Below, one piece after another: positions 17,776-26,366 of a stretch of DNA of 64,000 bases (within the stretch, counting starts at the first letter, position 1; each line of letters begins with the position of its first letter). The stretch covers positions 1-64,000 of the forward strand of contig NZ_JACXBP010000010.1 in NCBI RefSeq assembly GCF_014773485.1. The letters are read 5' to 3'. This DNA is from Erwinia aphidicola (GTDB taxonomy: Bacteria > Pseudomonadota > Gammaproteobacteria > Enterobacterales > Enterobacteriaceae). A program made the position numbers and the translations under genes. Under the pieces are notes generated by a model that worked only from the letters and a program-made list of their open reading frames with translations, ran no database searches and had not been told where the DNA came from.

Positions 17776-19505
17776 TCGGCAAACGCATCGTTCCTTTCGC
17801 TTTTTCTCGCATTGCACTGCTTATCTGCTGTTTGACCGCCGCTAGCCAGTATGCCTGTGCCGCAGAGGGTGAAGCCCCCGCCATCCTGCAATTTGCGCGA
17901 AAGTATCAGCAGCAACAGCAGCAGTTAAAACCACCGGTTTATCCCCCCAGGAACAAACCTCAGGTGGTTGAACATGTGGCAAAAAAACGCGCTGAGCAAG
18001 TCACCCTGCCTGTCGATAACCTTAAGTTAAAGCAGCTACAGCAGGAGCTAAAGTTAAAAGATCAGCAGCTTTCAGCGAAAAGCTCGACCATCAATCAGCT
18101 GCAGCAGAGTCGCGCTGAACTGCAAAAAACGATCGAAGCCGGACAGAAAAAATTAGCTCAGCAGGCCGCCAGCCAGGCGTTGCTGTCACTTAAAAATGCG
18201 GCATCGCTGTTACCCACGCCTGAAACCCTGGCAGAAAAACTGAGGCAGGCTAACCAGCAGCTGAACGAAGCACGCCAGAGTGAAAGCAGCTTGCAGAGCA
18301 AGCTTAAATTGCTAAACCTGGAACTGGTTGAACTGCGTAGTAAAGTCCGGTCTCAGGCAGCGACAGCCGACCGGCAGAGGGAGAGCGGGCAAAAAAATGA
18401 CGCCATGGCTCAGCAGATTGACGCACTCACGCAGTCACAGACGCAGTCAAAAATCGATTTAGCACAAAGCCGCCAGCAGGTAGATCAGGCCAGAGCACAG
18501 CAGCAGAAGATTGAGCAACAGATGAAAATGTTGTCAGCTAAAATGGAGGCTGAGCGACAGAAGTTTGCCGCAGAGAAGCAGCTGCTGCTGGAGCAAGTTT
18601 CTGCTGGCCCTAACTCAGGCGAACAGCTAGCTGCCAGCCAGCTTCAGGTTAAATCTCTGCAAGCTCAGTTAGACAGCCTCAAGCTGACCTCAACGAAAAG
18701 TAGTGATGCCCGCATTGCGGCCCTGACGGCCGACAAGCAGGCCAGCGACGAAAAAGCCAAAGAACTACAGACGAAACTGGATGCAGCATTGGCCAACAAA
18801 CCGGTAGCGATGGTTACTAACCCATTAGAAGTGACTAAAGAGCAGTTAAAACAAAAAGCGTCACGAGAAGCCTATGCCATTGGTATGTCTCTTGGAGCGG
18901 AGATCTTACAGATGCAGGCTGAAAATGCGATTAATGACTTACCAAAGGATCAGCATATTGTTTTAGGCGGGATCATTGATGCTTTTCAGAACCAGGCAAA
19001 ACTCTCTTCCGATGTATTACGTACAACGCTAACTGAACTTAACGGCCGATTAAAAAAGCAACGCGACAAAATCCATAACAACCTGGATATGGCAACGAAA
19101 AGCTACCTGGCTAAGTTTACTAAACGGAAAGGCACCATCAAATCTGCGGCCGGTTTTTGGTACAATATAGATTATCCTGGTGATTCAGCCATTCCTAAAA
19201 ATGCCACTCTTGATGTCGTGGTGAAAGAGAGCCTGACTAATGGTACCGTCATTACGGATATGGATGCCAGCGGGACGATGCTGACACAACCTGTCTCTGC
19301 ATTCCCACCCGTTTTTCGTGAAGCGTTAATTAAACTCAGAAACCACGGCTCTGCCATATTGGTAGTACCGCCTGAGCTGGCCTATGGCAGTAAGGGCTAT
19401 CCTCCCAAGATTCCGCCCAATGCGACCATGGTATATCAACTTCGCATTTCAGATATGTATCCAGAAAATCAGAAAAAAAATGAAGTGAAAAACGGGAATG
19501 GATGA
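17772..19505 (+). CDS. Periplasmic coiled-coil FKBP-type peptidyl-prolyl isomerase
   Basis: A 577-residue exported protein. After a signal peptide (1-30, ending YACAAEG) comes a very Gln-rich helical region (about 40-340) of predicted coiled coil. An FKBP N-terminal dimerisation domain follows (about 355-430, ASREAYAIGMSLGAEIL), then an FKBP catalytic domain (about 440-555; VSAFPPVFREALIKLRNHGSA, ELAYGSKGYPPKIPPN). The last two domains are FkpA/Mip-like; the roughly 300-residue coiled-coil insertion is not part of FkpA. It may span or sense the periplasm as a long chaperone. It is coupled to the lipoprotein before it. The partner substrate is unknown. Confidence 0.8.
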   Translation: MIGKRIVPFAFSRIALLICCLTAASQYACAAEGEAPAILQFARKYQQQQQQLKPPVYPPRNKPQVVEHVAKKRAEQVTLPVDNLKLKQLQQELKLKDQQLSAKSSTINQLQQSRAELQKTIEAGQKKLAQQAASQALLSLKNAASLLPTPETLAEKLRQANQQLNEARQSESSLQSKLKLLNLELVELRSKVRSQAATADRQRESGQKNDAMAQQIDALTQSQTQSKIDLAQSRQQVDQARAQQQKIEQQMKMLSAKMEAERQKFAAEKQLLLEQVSAGPNSGEQLAASQLQVKSLQAQLDSLKLTSTKSSDARIAALTADKQASDEKAKELQTKLDAALANKPVAMVTNPLEVTKEQLKQKASREAYAIGMSLGAEILQMQAENAINDLPKDQHIVLGGIIDAFQNQAKLSSDVLRTTLTELNGRLKKQRDKIHNNLDMATKSYLAKFTKRKGTIKSAAGFWYNIDYPGDSAIPKNATLDVVVKESLTNGTVITDMDASGTMLTQPVSAFPPVFREALIKLRNHGSAILVVPPELAYGSKGYPPKIPPNATMVYQLRISDMYPENQKKNEVKNGNG

Positions 19506-19535
19506 TTAAAAACCATCAAGCATAAACGGTTTGGC

Positions 19536-19563
19536 AAAAAAAACGCAACCTGTGCGGTTGCGC
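19536..19563 (-). terminator. Terminator of the PapI/FaeA-like gene
   Basis: CGCAACC / GGTTGCG hairpin with an A run on its left, i.e. a T run on the minus-strand transcript. It lies 11 bases after the minus-strand gene and between two convergent genes. Confidence 0.75.
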
Positions 19564-19573
19564 CATCAGAGCC

Positions 19574-19825
19574 TTAAGCCCTGAAAAGATCTGTCTTATC
19601 CCAAAATAAACTTTTACGGTTTTCTCTCTTCACTGAAGTGACAACCCCTTCCTGCTCCAGCTTTATAAGAACATGACGTGTGTTATAAATGCTTAGTTCG
19701 GAACGGTTAGCAATGTCTCTGGTGGTTGCGTAAACGGAGGAGGTTCCATCATGGCCATTCTCCTCAAAAAATGCTTTCAAAGCATGAATAACTTTATCTA
19801 CTGCTGTTTTTCTTTGAGTGCTCAT
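19574..19825 (-). CDS. PapI/FaeA-like fimbrial regulator
   Basis: An 83-residue winged-helix protein of the PapI/FaeA type, which act with Lrp on fimbrial promoters in phase variation. It reads MSTQRKTAVDKVIHALKAFF, then the HTH TRDIANRSELSIYNTRHVLIKLEQEGVV, then a basic wing. AAGGAGAGG lies 5 bases before the ATG at 19825; a longer frame (to 19927) has no such site. Convergent to the FKBP gene and divergent from the ToxR-like gene. No fimbrial genes remain next to it, and no Dam-site GATC pair was noted, so it may be a remnant or act in trans on the adhesin region. Confidence 0.7.
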   Translation of the reverse strand: MSTQRKTAVDKVIHALKAFFEENGHDGTSSVYATTRDIANRSELSIYNTRHVLIKLEQEGVVTSVKRENRKSLFWDKTDLFRA

Positions 19826-20129
19826 TATACCTCTCCTTTTCTCTATTCCGGCTCCTGCCGCATAATGAAAAATGATAAAAAACCTGCTTAATCGCAGGTG
19901 AACAATGATAGTACGAGCACAACCCAAACAAAACTTAATATCAATTATTAATAAATATTAAAATATATCACCTTTAATAATTAATTTTGCAGTACAAATC
20001 ACTAAATAGTCCAAAATACGCTGATTCATTAAAAGGAATAACTGACACAATTAATCTCAACTTAAAATTAATAATCAGACAAGAAAATATTTTTCAATCA
20101 TAAGTAAAAACCCGGAAAAGTGAGTTTCA
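19826..20129. other. AT-rich divergent promoter region
   Basis: 304 bases of very AT-rich DNA between the PapI/FaeA-like and ToxR-like genes, with many TTAATAATTAA-type runs. This is the composition typical of H-NS-bound DNA. No gene was seen. Confidence 0.55.
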
Positions 20130-20945
20130 TTGACATCTCAAACGGTTATCCGGATAATCACCACGCTAATGACGGATTATATTGATAAAACAATGGAATA
20201 TTTTATTAATCAAAAGTTTCATTTTGATGGCATAAATGAAACGATCAAACCCATCGGCCGCGACACGCCACTGATTAAACTCTCCAAACCCAGCAGCCGA
20301 TTATTAGAGGAACTGTTAACTCAACCTGGTATCACTCTCTCCCGGGAAGAACTGTTACAAACCGTATGGGAAAATCATGGATTAACCCCCTCTACCAGCA
20401 ATCTAAGCAACCATATTAGCTTCTTAAGAAAGGTATTCTCTCAGCTAGGCGAGCATGAAAGAACCATTATTACCGTACCAAAGGAGGGATTTAAAATTGA
20501 GGCAAACGTCACTTGTAAAGAATCAGAGCATACGCACGATATAAAAAACAATGAAGATAAAACCAAAATAAACCAACACAGCAAAACAGATAAATTATAT
20601 TTATCAGTTTTTTTAATCATCGCTGTCTCGATCGTGGTGATTCTTTTGTTACTTCACTACTGCCGCTCGGCATCAATCAACGTAGAAAAATGCCAAATCA
20701 AAGAGATATCACATGAAAGTCATGAATTCAGAAAAAACAACATAAAAACGTTAAAAAGATTCATCAGGAAATACAGCATTGACTGCGAAAGCAGGGATAG
20801 CGTTATTTTTTATAAATTTTCTAATACCAAAACCACTAATACTAAAGCCCCGGATCTTACCTTTATATCCCAGTGCGAAATAACTGAAAATGACACCCTT
20901 TCTCACTGTGAGAATTATTTTTCAATTTTACTAAAAAAACCATGA
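20130..20945 (+). CDS. ToxR/CadC-like membrane-anchored transcriptional regulator (MarT-like)
   Basis: A 271-residue protein. The N-terminal winged helix of the OmpR/ToxR type lies at about 35-125 (SREELLQTVWENHGLTPSTSNLSNHISFLRKVF, RTIITVPKEGFKI). A single membrane helix follows (about 153-175, LYLSVFLIIAVSIVVILLLL), then a periplasmic domain of about 95 residues with four cysteines. This is the layout of one-component membrane regulators such as CadC, ToxR and Salmonella MarT. The start is uncertain: TTG 20130 has a weak GTGAG site, and ATG 20169 has none. The FidL-like gene overlaps its stop (ATGA). Confidence 0.72.
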   Translation: MTSQTVIRIITTLMTDYIDKTMEYFINQKFHFDGINETIKPIGRDTPLIKLSKPSSRLLEELLTQPGITLSREELLQTVWENHGLTPSTSNLSNHISFLRKVFSQLGEHERTIITVPKEGFKIEANVTCKESEHTHDIKNNEDKTKINQHSKTDKLYLSVFLIIAVSIVVILLLLHYCRSASINVEKCQIKEISHESHEFRKNNIKTLKRFIRKYSIDCESRDSVIFYKFSNTKTTNTKAPDLTFISQCEITENDTLSHCENYFSILLKKP

Positions 20946-21424
20946 GAAATATTATGCTGGCCATCGGGTTTACCGCCCTGGTTATCATCGGCCAGAGTAT
21001 CTACTTCCTTTGTGCCAGACCTGATGATGATCGACATCCGCTGGTTTTGTCATGCCGGGCTGAGGTCCAGTTCGACATTCAACTGCCGGCCTCAACCACC
21101 CTGATGAACGGCAGCCTGAGCCTGACAACGCTGGGTAGAGAGCGTTTGGCGCTGCAATATTCAGGGCAGCTAATCGCTAATCAACAGCACACCACGCTTA
21201 GCAGGACGCTGATAATGCACTATCGCTATTATCCAGAAAATCATGCCCTTGAGCTGGAATATATCCGTAGTCACGTCAGCGACGTGGATACCACGCCAGA
21301 TGATGTCTTCTATCGTGCATTGCTAAAGAAAGATGCTTTTATCCTCACCCTGAAGCAAATTGCCAACAATGCGCGCCTTGTTTCACTGCCGGGCATCCCG
21401 CTGTACGTTTGCATCGACCAGTAA
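20942..21424 (+). CDS. FidL-like membrane protein
   Basis: A 160-residue protein with one N-terminal membrane helix (4-24) and a periplasmic domain with two cysteines (LVLSCRAEV, LYVCIDQ). It resembles the FidL-like proteins encoded behind MarT-type regulators in Salmonella SPI-3 and other enterobacteria. The 4-base overlap with the ToxR-like gene repeats that arrangement, suggesting a regulator/modulator pair as with ToxR/ToxS. That functional link is inference. Confidence 0.65.
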   Translation: MRNIMLAIGFTALVIIGQSIYFLCARPDDDRHPLVLSCRAEVQFDIQLPASTTLMNGSLSLTTLGRERLALQYSGQLIANQQHTTLSRTLIMHYRYYPENHALELEYIRSHVSDVDTTPDDVFYRALLKKDAFILTLKQIANNARLVSLPGIPLYVCIDQ

Positions 21425-21431
21425 AAAGATA

Positions 21432-21470
21432 AAAAAAAGGGCTTACTCACCTGAGTGAATAAGCCCTGAA
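21432..21470. terminator. Bidirectional terminator between fidL-like gene and ABC operon
   Basis: An A run, then GGGCTTACTCA / TGAGTGAATAAGCCC, an imperfect long stem, between two convergent genes. On the minus strand the A run becomes a T run, so it best fits the end of the ABC transporter operon. Confidence 0.7.
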
Positions 21471-21481
21471 TTCAGAGATAA

Positions 21482-22543
21482 TTACTTCTTGGCGTATTTC
21501 GCTTCGAGCGTGGCGAACCAGGGCGCAACGAAGTCCTGAGAGGTTCCCCAGCCTGGGATAATTTTGTTCAGATTCGCCACGTTCACCGCACCGCCGCTTA
21601 GCTGTGACTGTGAAATAGCGGAAGCCTTAAACTGGTAGCTGGCCGGAGTCGCTTCCCCGCCAATTTTATTTGCCACCAGGCGCATATTTGTCGCACCAAT
21701 CAGCTTGCTGTCGACGGCCACCGTCTGCTTCCAGGGGCTGTTTTTCTCACTCATCAGCTGCAGATCCTGGTTGGATACGTCAATGCTGTAGAGTTTGATT
21801 TCGCTACGGCCATTCTCCTGCAGGGCTTTATAGGCACCCTGAGCGAAGGCGTCCCACGATCCCCAGATAGCGTCAATTTGTCCTTTCGGGTACTTCGCCA
21901 GGATCGCACCAATTTTGTTCGCCGTGTCGCCCTGCACATCTGACGATACGGCACCAATCGACTCCAGCTGATGAATGCCTGGGTTGGCTTTCAGCACTTT
22001 TTCATACACTACCTGGCGACGTTCCATTGCCGGGAAGCCCGCCACCCACAGCTTGACGATATTCGCTTTGCCATTGGTGTCTTTCAGCAGCTGGTCGAGG
22101 GAGAGCTGCGCCAGTGACGCATCATCCTGCGCGGTAACCGTTACGCCGTCGATCGGCTTATTCACCGGAGTATCAAACACCGAGACTTTAATCCCGGCGT
22201 CAGTAATGCGTTTCACCAGATCGGTGGAGTACGGGTCTTTACCGTGGGACAGAATAATGCCGTCATATTTCTGGCTGATAGCCTGGTTGACGAAATCCTG
22301 GAAGCGCGCATCGTCGCCGTTACTGAGGAAGGTGCTGACTTTAAAGCCCAGCTTGCGCCCTTCCTGAATCGCACCGGCCACAAACTGCGTGGTGTTATCG
22401 TCGGAGCCGAGGTTGCGGATCACCGCAATGCGTACCGGACCTTCATGGTTAGCGATAGCAGCGGGTACCGCCGTATCGGCGGCGAACGCGGGCAGTGCGC
22501 TGAGCAGGCTGATAGCCAGCAGTGAACCCGTGAATTTTTTCAT
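21482..22543 (-). CDS. Sugar ABC transporter, periplasmic substrate-binding protein
   Basis: A 353-residue periplasmic binding protein of the ribose/galactose type (cluster B). The signal peptide is MKKFTGSLLAISLLSALPAFAA, cut after AFA. The first lobe starts VRIAVIRNLGSDDNTTQFVAGA and contains AISQKYDGIILSHG; the hinge and second lobe include IDAIWGSWDAFAQGAYKAL. It delivers an unidentified sugar to the permease encoded 31 bases upstream in the transcript. It is the last gene of a three-gene operon (ATPase, permease, binding protein) ending at a terminator. Confidence 0.87.
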   Translation of the reverse strand: MKKFTGSLLAISLLSALPAFAADTAVPAAIANHEGPVRIAVIRNLGSDDNTTQFVAGAIQEGRKLGFKVSTFLSNGDDARFQDFVNQAISQKYDGIILSHGKDPYSTDLVKRITDAGIKVSVFDTPVNKPIDGVTVTAQDDASLAQLSLDQLLKDTNGKANIVKLWVAGFPAMERRQVVYEKVLKANPGIHQLESIGAVSSDVQGDTANKIGAILAKYPKGQIDAIWGSWDAFAQGAYKALQENGRSEIKLYSIDVSNQDLQLMSEKNSPWKQTVAVDSKLIGATNMRLVANKIGGEATPASYQFKASAISQSQLSGGAVNVANLNKIIPGWGTSQDFVAPWFATLEAKYAKK

Positions 22544-22574
22544 TATAGTAATCCCTGTCTGAGAGTCATGCGCC

Positions 22575-23573
22575 TTAACGGCGCTGCACGTAAGTGATCG
22601 CCAGCGCTACCGCCAGCACCAGGCCTTTGATAATGTCCATCGCGTAATAGGGTACGGAAAGCATCACCAGGCCATTTTGTAATACACCGAGGATCACCGC
22701 CCCCAGCAGCGTACCGAGCGCGTTGGGCTTGCCTGCACCAGCCAGTGAAAGGCCGATCCACGCAGCAGCCACCGCATCCATCAGATAACCGCCACCGGCG
22801 TTGACCTGCGAAGAGCCAATACGCGACGCCAGCAGAATACCGCCCAGCCCCGCCAGCAGTGACGAGATAACATAAGCCAGCACGCGATAGCGCGTGGTGC
22901 GAATGCCGGACAGGCGCGCCGCTTCCGGATTACCGCCAATCGCATACATGCGGCGGCCGTGTTTAGTCAGCGACAGCAGCAGCTGCGCCACCACCGTCAC
23001 GGCGATCATGACAATCACAATAATCGGTACCTGACCCAGCAGCGAAAACACGGCCGGAATAGTGCCTTCCGCCATGTCACCGCTCGGCAGCACCATATTC
23101 TCGGTAATCGACCCACCAAAGCTGTAGGTCATTGCCACACCCTGTACCACAAACAGGCTGGCCAGCGTCGCCAGCATGTCGGGAATTTTCAGCACCACGA
23201 TCATAAAGGCGTTAAACAGGCCGACCAGCGTACACAGCAGCAGGGTCAGGGCGATGGCCTGGGTCGGGCCGAAGCCGTACCAGACGAACATCGAGATCAC
23301 CAGCGAGTTGGCCAGCGAGGCCGTGGCGCCGACGGAAAGGTCGAAGCCGCCAATCGTCAGAGAAACAGACACCCCGATGGCGATAACCGTCACAATGGCG
23401 ATCGAGCGCAGGATGTTGATGATATTGGTCGGTTCAAGGAAGCTGTCCGACGCCACGCCAAAGCCGGCGATCAGCGCTACCACGGTTAGCAACATTCCCC
23501 ACTTATAGAGAAAATCGAACAGCTGGTGTCGTGCGGACGGTGCCGCCTTCAGGGAAAGTTCTTTGCTGCTCAC
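22575..23573 (-). CDS. Sugar ABC transporter permease (RbsC-type)
   Basis: A 332-residue inner-membrane permease of the ribose/xylose type (BPD_transp_2) with about nine to ten helices. Typical segments are SLTIGGFDLSVGATASLANSLVI and the cytoplasmic coupling loop TKHGRRMYAIGGNPEAARLSGI. It ends VALAITYVQRR. It overlaps the ATPase gene by 4 bases, showing tight coupling. Substrate not identifiable from the sequence. Confidence 0.9.
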   Translation of the reverse strand: MSSKELSLKAAPSARHQLFDFLYKWGMLLTVVALIAGFGVASDSFLEPTNIINILRSIAIVTVIAIGVSVSLTIGGFDLSVGATASLANSLVISMFVWYGFGPTQAIALTLLLCTLVGLFNAFMIVVLKIPDMLATLASLFVVQGVAMTYSFGGSITENMVLPSGDMAEGTIPAVFSLLGQVPIIVIVMIAVTVVAQLLLSLTKHGRRMYAIGGNPEAARLSGIRTTRYRVLAYVISSLLAGLGGILLASRIGSSQVNAGGGYLMDAVAAAWIGLSLAGAGKPNALGTLLGAVILGVLQNGLVMLSVPYYAMDIIKGLVLAVALAITYVQRR

Positions 23574-25075
23574 GCAGGCGTTCCTCCGGTGGAGTAAAGT
23601 AAAAGTGTCTCTTCGTCGACCTCATCCGCCGCCATTTCAGCGACGATGCGCCCGTCCCACAGCACGCAGATACGGTCACACAGGCCAACCAGTTCGGAAA
23701 ATTCGCCCGAGGCATAAATCACCCCTTTTCCCTGGCGCGCCAGCCCATCGATCAGGGTGAACAGATCGGTTTTGGCTTTGATATCCACGCCTTTGGTCGG
23801 TTCGTCAAAAATCAGCACATCGGCGTCATTGCGCAGCCACTTGCCGATCGCCACCTTCTGCTGATTGCCGCCTGACAGGCGGCGCAGCGTCTGCTTCGGC
23901 CCGGTGGTGCGCACCCCGAGTCGCGCGATCACCTCTTCCGCCCAGCGCCAGGCCTGACGGTGGCCGAACAAACTCCAGCGTGAGAAGCTGTTATCGGCGC
24001 TGATACTGAGGTTCATCACCACCGATTCATCAATGAAGATGCCCTCTTTGCGTCGCTCTTCCGGGATCAGCGCCATGCGATTCTCGACTGCCGCATGCGG
24101 GGAAGAGGGTTTCCACGCTTTACCGTGCAGCTCGCCGCGCTCAACCCGGCTGCGGCTGGCACCAAACAGCGCCTTGCACAGTTCGGTTTTACCCGCCCCG
24201 GCCAGCCCGGCGATGCCGAGGATTTCGCCTTTGCGCAGCGTCAGGCTGATATCCTTCAGCAGCTGTTCGTCGTGCAGCCCGCTGATATGCAGCAGCGTTT
24301 CATCACTGAATGGCGGGCGCTTAGGTGGGTAGATATCATCCAGCTGGTGACCGAGCATCTTCTCAACGATCTGCTCGCCGCTCAGCCCCTGCATCGGGCC
24401 GCTTTCAATCAGCTCACCGTCGCGCAGCACCGTCAGCCGGTCGCAAATCGCCTTCAGCTCATTGATACGGTGCGAGATAAATACCACGCCGATGCCCTGG
24501 CCTTGCAGCTGACGCACCACTGCGAACAGCTTTGCGCTTTCGTGCTGGTCCAGCGGGGCGGTGGGCTCGTCAAGGATCAGGAAGCGGCAGTGATGCGACA
24601 GCGCGCGCGCCAGCAGGATTTGCTGCTTTTCCGCCAGCGAGCACTGCTCCACTTTGCGCGTCACATCGATGCTGACATCCAGCCTTGCCAGCAGCGCCCG
24701 CGCCTGGCGGCGCATTTCGCCCCAGCGGTACAGCTGCCCGCCTTCTGCCAGGCGGTCCAACATAATGTTTTCCGCCACGCTCAGCCCGGCCACCAGCGCC
24801 ACGTCGACTTCCTGCTGCACCAGGTGAATACCCAGCTGCCTGGCGTCGCGCGGGGTACGAATCGTCACCGGCTGCCCGTCCAGCAGGATTTCGCCGCTGT
24901 AGCGATCGTATGCGCCCGACAGCACCGCCATCAGCGTCGATTTCCCGGCGCCGTTAGCCCCCGTCAGCGCGTGGATGGAGTGCCCTTCCAGCGTGAGGTC
25001 CACGGATTTAAGCGCCGCAAAACCGCCAAAAGCGATGGAGATCTGGCGCATTTCAAGGCGATTTATCGCGGTCAT
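23570..25075 (-). CDS. Sugar ABC transporter ATP-binding protein (RbsA-type)
   Basis: A 501-residue protein with two ABC domains, as in RbsA, MglA and XylG. Domain 1 has Walker A GANGAGKS and Walker B FLILDEPTAPLD with a degenerate signature (CSLAEKQQ). Domain 2 has an atypical Walker A GLAGAGKT, a clear LSGGNQQKV signature and VLIFDEPTKGVD. This asymmetry is usual in the family. The ATG at 25075 follows GAGAAAAC; a start at 25117 adds an unrelated tail. First gene of the operon. No kinase or isomerase is linked, so the sugar is unknown. Confidence 0.9.
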   Translation of the reverse strand: MTAINRLEMRQISIAFGGFAALKSVDLTLEGHSIHALTGANGAGKSTLMAVLSGAYDRYSGEILLDGQPVTIRTPRDARQLGIHLVQQEVDVALVAGLSVAENIMLDRLAEGGQLYRWGEMRRQARALLARLDVSIDVTRKVEQCSLAEKQQILLARALSHHCRFLILDEPTAPLDQHESAKLFAVVRQLQGQGIGVVFISHRINELKAICDRLTVLRDGELIESGPMQGLSGEQIVEKMLGHQLDDIYPPKRPPFSDETLLHISGLHDEQLLKDISLTLRKGEILGIAGLAGAGKTELCKALFGASRSRVERGELHGKAWKPSSPHAAVENRMALIPEERRKEGIFIDESVVMNLSISADNSFSRWSLFGHRQAWRWAEEVIARLGVRTTGPKQTLRRLSGGNQQKVAIGKWLRNDADVLIFDEPTKGVDIKAKTDLFTLIDGLARQGKGVIYASGEFSELVGLCDRICVLWDGRIVAEMAADEVDEETLLLYSTGGTPA

Positions 25076-25356
25076 GGGCGTGTTTTCTCTGGCTATAAAT
25101 GTTGAGGCGTGCCGCATTTTTTATTGGATTGTCACGGCAGGCAACGAACGAAAGAGCATAAGCTAACACAAAATATTATTAGCCATCCAGATGTCCAGAC
25201 ACTACAGCGCTAAACGCTGGTGCAAGAGTGCTAATTAGTGGAAATAATTGGAATGATTGCCAGTTACAGCGCAGTTATGCTGCCTGACATTGCTGACCTG
25301 TTGCGTCGCTGACGGTGGATGACTGCAGAGAGATGTTCGAAGGTGAAAAGCAGGCA

Positions 25357-25390
25357 CAAAAAAACCGGCGAACGTAGCGCCGGTTTTTTT
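25357..25390 (-). terminator. sodA terminator
   Basis: ACCGGCG / CGCCGGT stem flanked by an A run on the left and TTTTTTT on the right, so it can work on either strand; it lies after the minus-strand sodA. Confidence 0.8.
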
Positions 25391-25405
25391 ATACAGGGAT
25401 ATTTG

Positions 25406-25434
25406 TAGGGGCGGACCTCTTTTTCGCTCCGCCC
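25406..25434. repeat. Dispersed palindromic repeat, copy 3
   Basis: TAGGGGCGGACC / GGAGCGAAAAAG-type arm on the other strand, with a TCTTTTTC loop. It is of the same build as the copies at 8905, 8961 and 60734 and lies 3' of sodA. Confidence 0.65.
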
Positions 25435-25457
25435 GTCAGGTCGACAACTCCTGAATA

Positions 25458-26075
25458 TTACTTAGCCGCTTTGAAGTTCTCTGCAGCCACATCCCAGTTA
25501 ACCACGTCCCAGAACGCCTTGATATAGTCAGGGCGTTTGTTCTGGTACTTCAGGTAGTAGGCGTGTTCCCACACATCCAGGCCAATGATTGGGGTGCCGG
25601 ATGCGCCAGAAATCGCTTCGCCCATCAGCGGGCTATCCTGGTTAGCAGTAGAAACCACTGCCAGCTTATCGCCTTTCTTAACCAGCCACGCCCAGCCAGA
25701 ACCGAAACGGGTGGTGGCCGCTTTTTCGAATTCCGCTTTGAACGCGTCAACGCTGCCGAAATCTTTCTCGATGGCTGCTTTCAGATCGCCGCCCAGAGTG
25801 GTACCGGTTTTCAGACCTTTCCAGAAGAAGCTGTGGTTAGCGTGGCCACCCGCGTTGTTACGCAGTGGGCCTTTTTTGTCGGCTGGCAGCTGGTCCAGTT
25901 TGGCAATCAGCTCTTCAACCGGCAGGTTAGCGAACTCGGTGCCTTCCAGCGCCGCGTTCGCGTTATTCACGTAGGCCTGGTGGTGTTTAGTGTGATGGAT
26001 TTCCATCGTCTGCTTGTCAAAGTGTGGTTCCAGTGCATCGTATGCGTAAGGCAGGGATGGCAGTGTATAGCTCAT
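25458..26075 (-). CDS. sodA: Manganese superoxide dismutase
   Basis: A 205-residue cytoplasmic superoxide dismutase. It starts [20 protein letters not shown]. Metal ligands are the early His in [13 protein letters not shown], the His in [13 protein letters not shown] and the Asp and His in [20 protein letters not shown]/Gly-rich context and length fit the Mn-type SodA rather than SodB. The ATG at 26075 was chosen over upstream in-frame starts to match the family. A -10-like TATAAT lies about 70 bases upstream on the minus strand (26145-26150). Confidence 0.95.
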   Translation of the reverse strand: MSYTLPSLPYAYDALEPHFDKQTMEIHHTKHHQAYVNNANAALEGTEFANLPVEELIAKLDQLPADKKGPLRNNAGGHANHSFFWKGLKTGTTLGGDLKAAIEKDFGSVDAFKAEFEKAATTRFGSGWAWLVKKGDKLAVVSTANQDSPLMGEAISGASGTPIIGLDVWEHAYYLKYQNKRPDYIKAFWDVVNWDVAAENFKAAK

Positions 26076-26310
26076 ATTCATCGTCTCCATTAATGGTAGT
26101 CGGCGCTGCAAGTCACTGTTCAGCACCACGTAAGCAGTGGGATCATTATAGTTAAATAAACCATTGGGAAAAGGGTTATCAATGCCCCGACGTTGGTAAG
26201 GGTATCGTTAACAGCAGGCGGGGCGGCGCAGTTATAGCTAATCGCGACCAGGTTACAACCAAATGATCTAACGGATTATTTCTCTAAACGTCCGGTAAAA
26301 CTGCCTGTAA

Positions 26311-26362
26311 GGGCCGATCATCTTTTCCGATCGGCCCTCCGGGGCGGGCCTGCCCGACCCGC
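26311..26362. repeat. Two palindromes between aminotransferase and sodA
   Basis: GGGCCGATC / GATCGGCCC around a TCTTTTCC-type loop (26311-26338), then a GGGGCGGGCCTGCCCGACCCGC palindrome-like unit. The loop and build resemble the dispersed repeat family, but the arms differ in sequence. They lie just after the minus-strand aminotransferase stop and may end its transcript. Confidence 0.55.
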
Positions 26363-26366
26363 GATA

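Larger units (their letters stand above)
25076..25457. other. Intergenic region between ABC operon and sodA
   Basis: 382 bases holding the ABC operon promoter region on its left, a sodA terminator at 25357-25390 and a palindromic repeat at 25406-25434. No gene was recognised. Confidence 0.6.

Noticed and set aside
24095..25105. A 336-residue plus-strand frame opposite the ABC ATPase
   Set aside because: The minus-strand frame has both ABC domains intact; the plus frame is a shadow.
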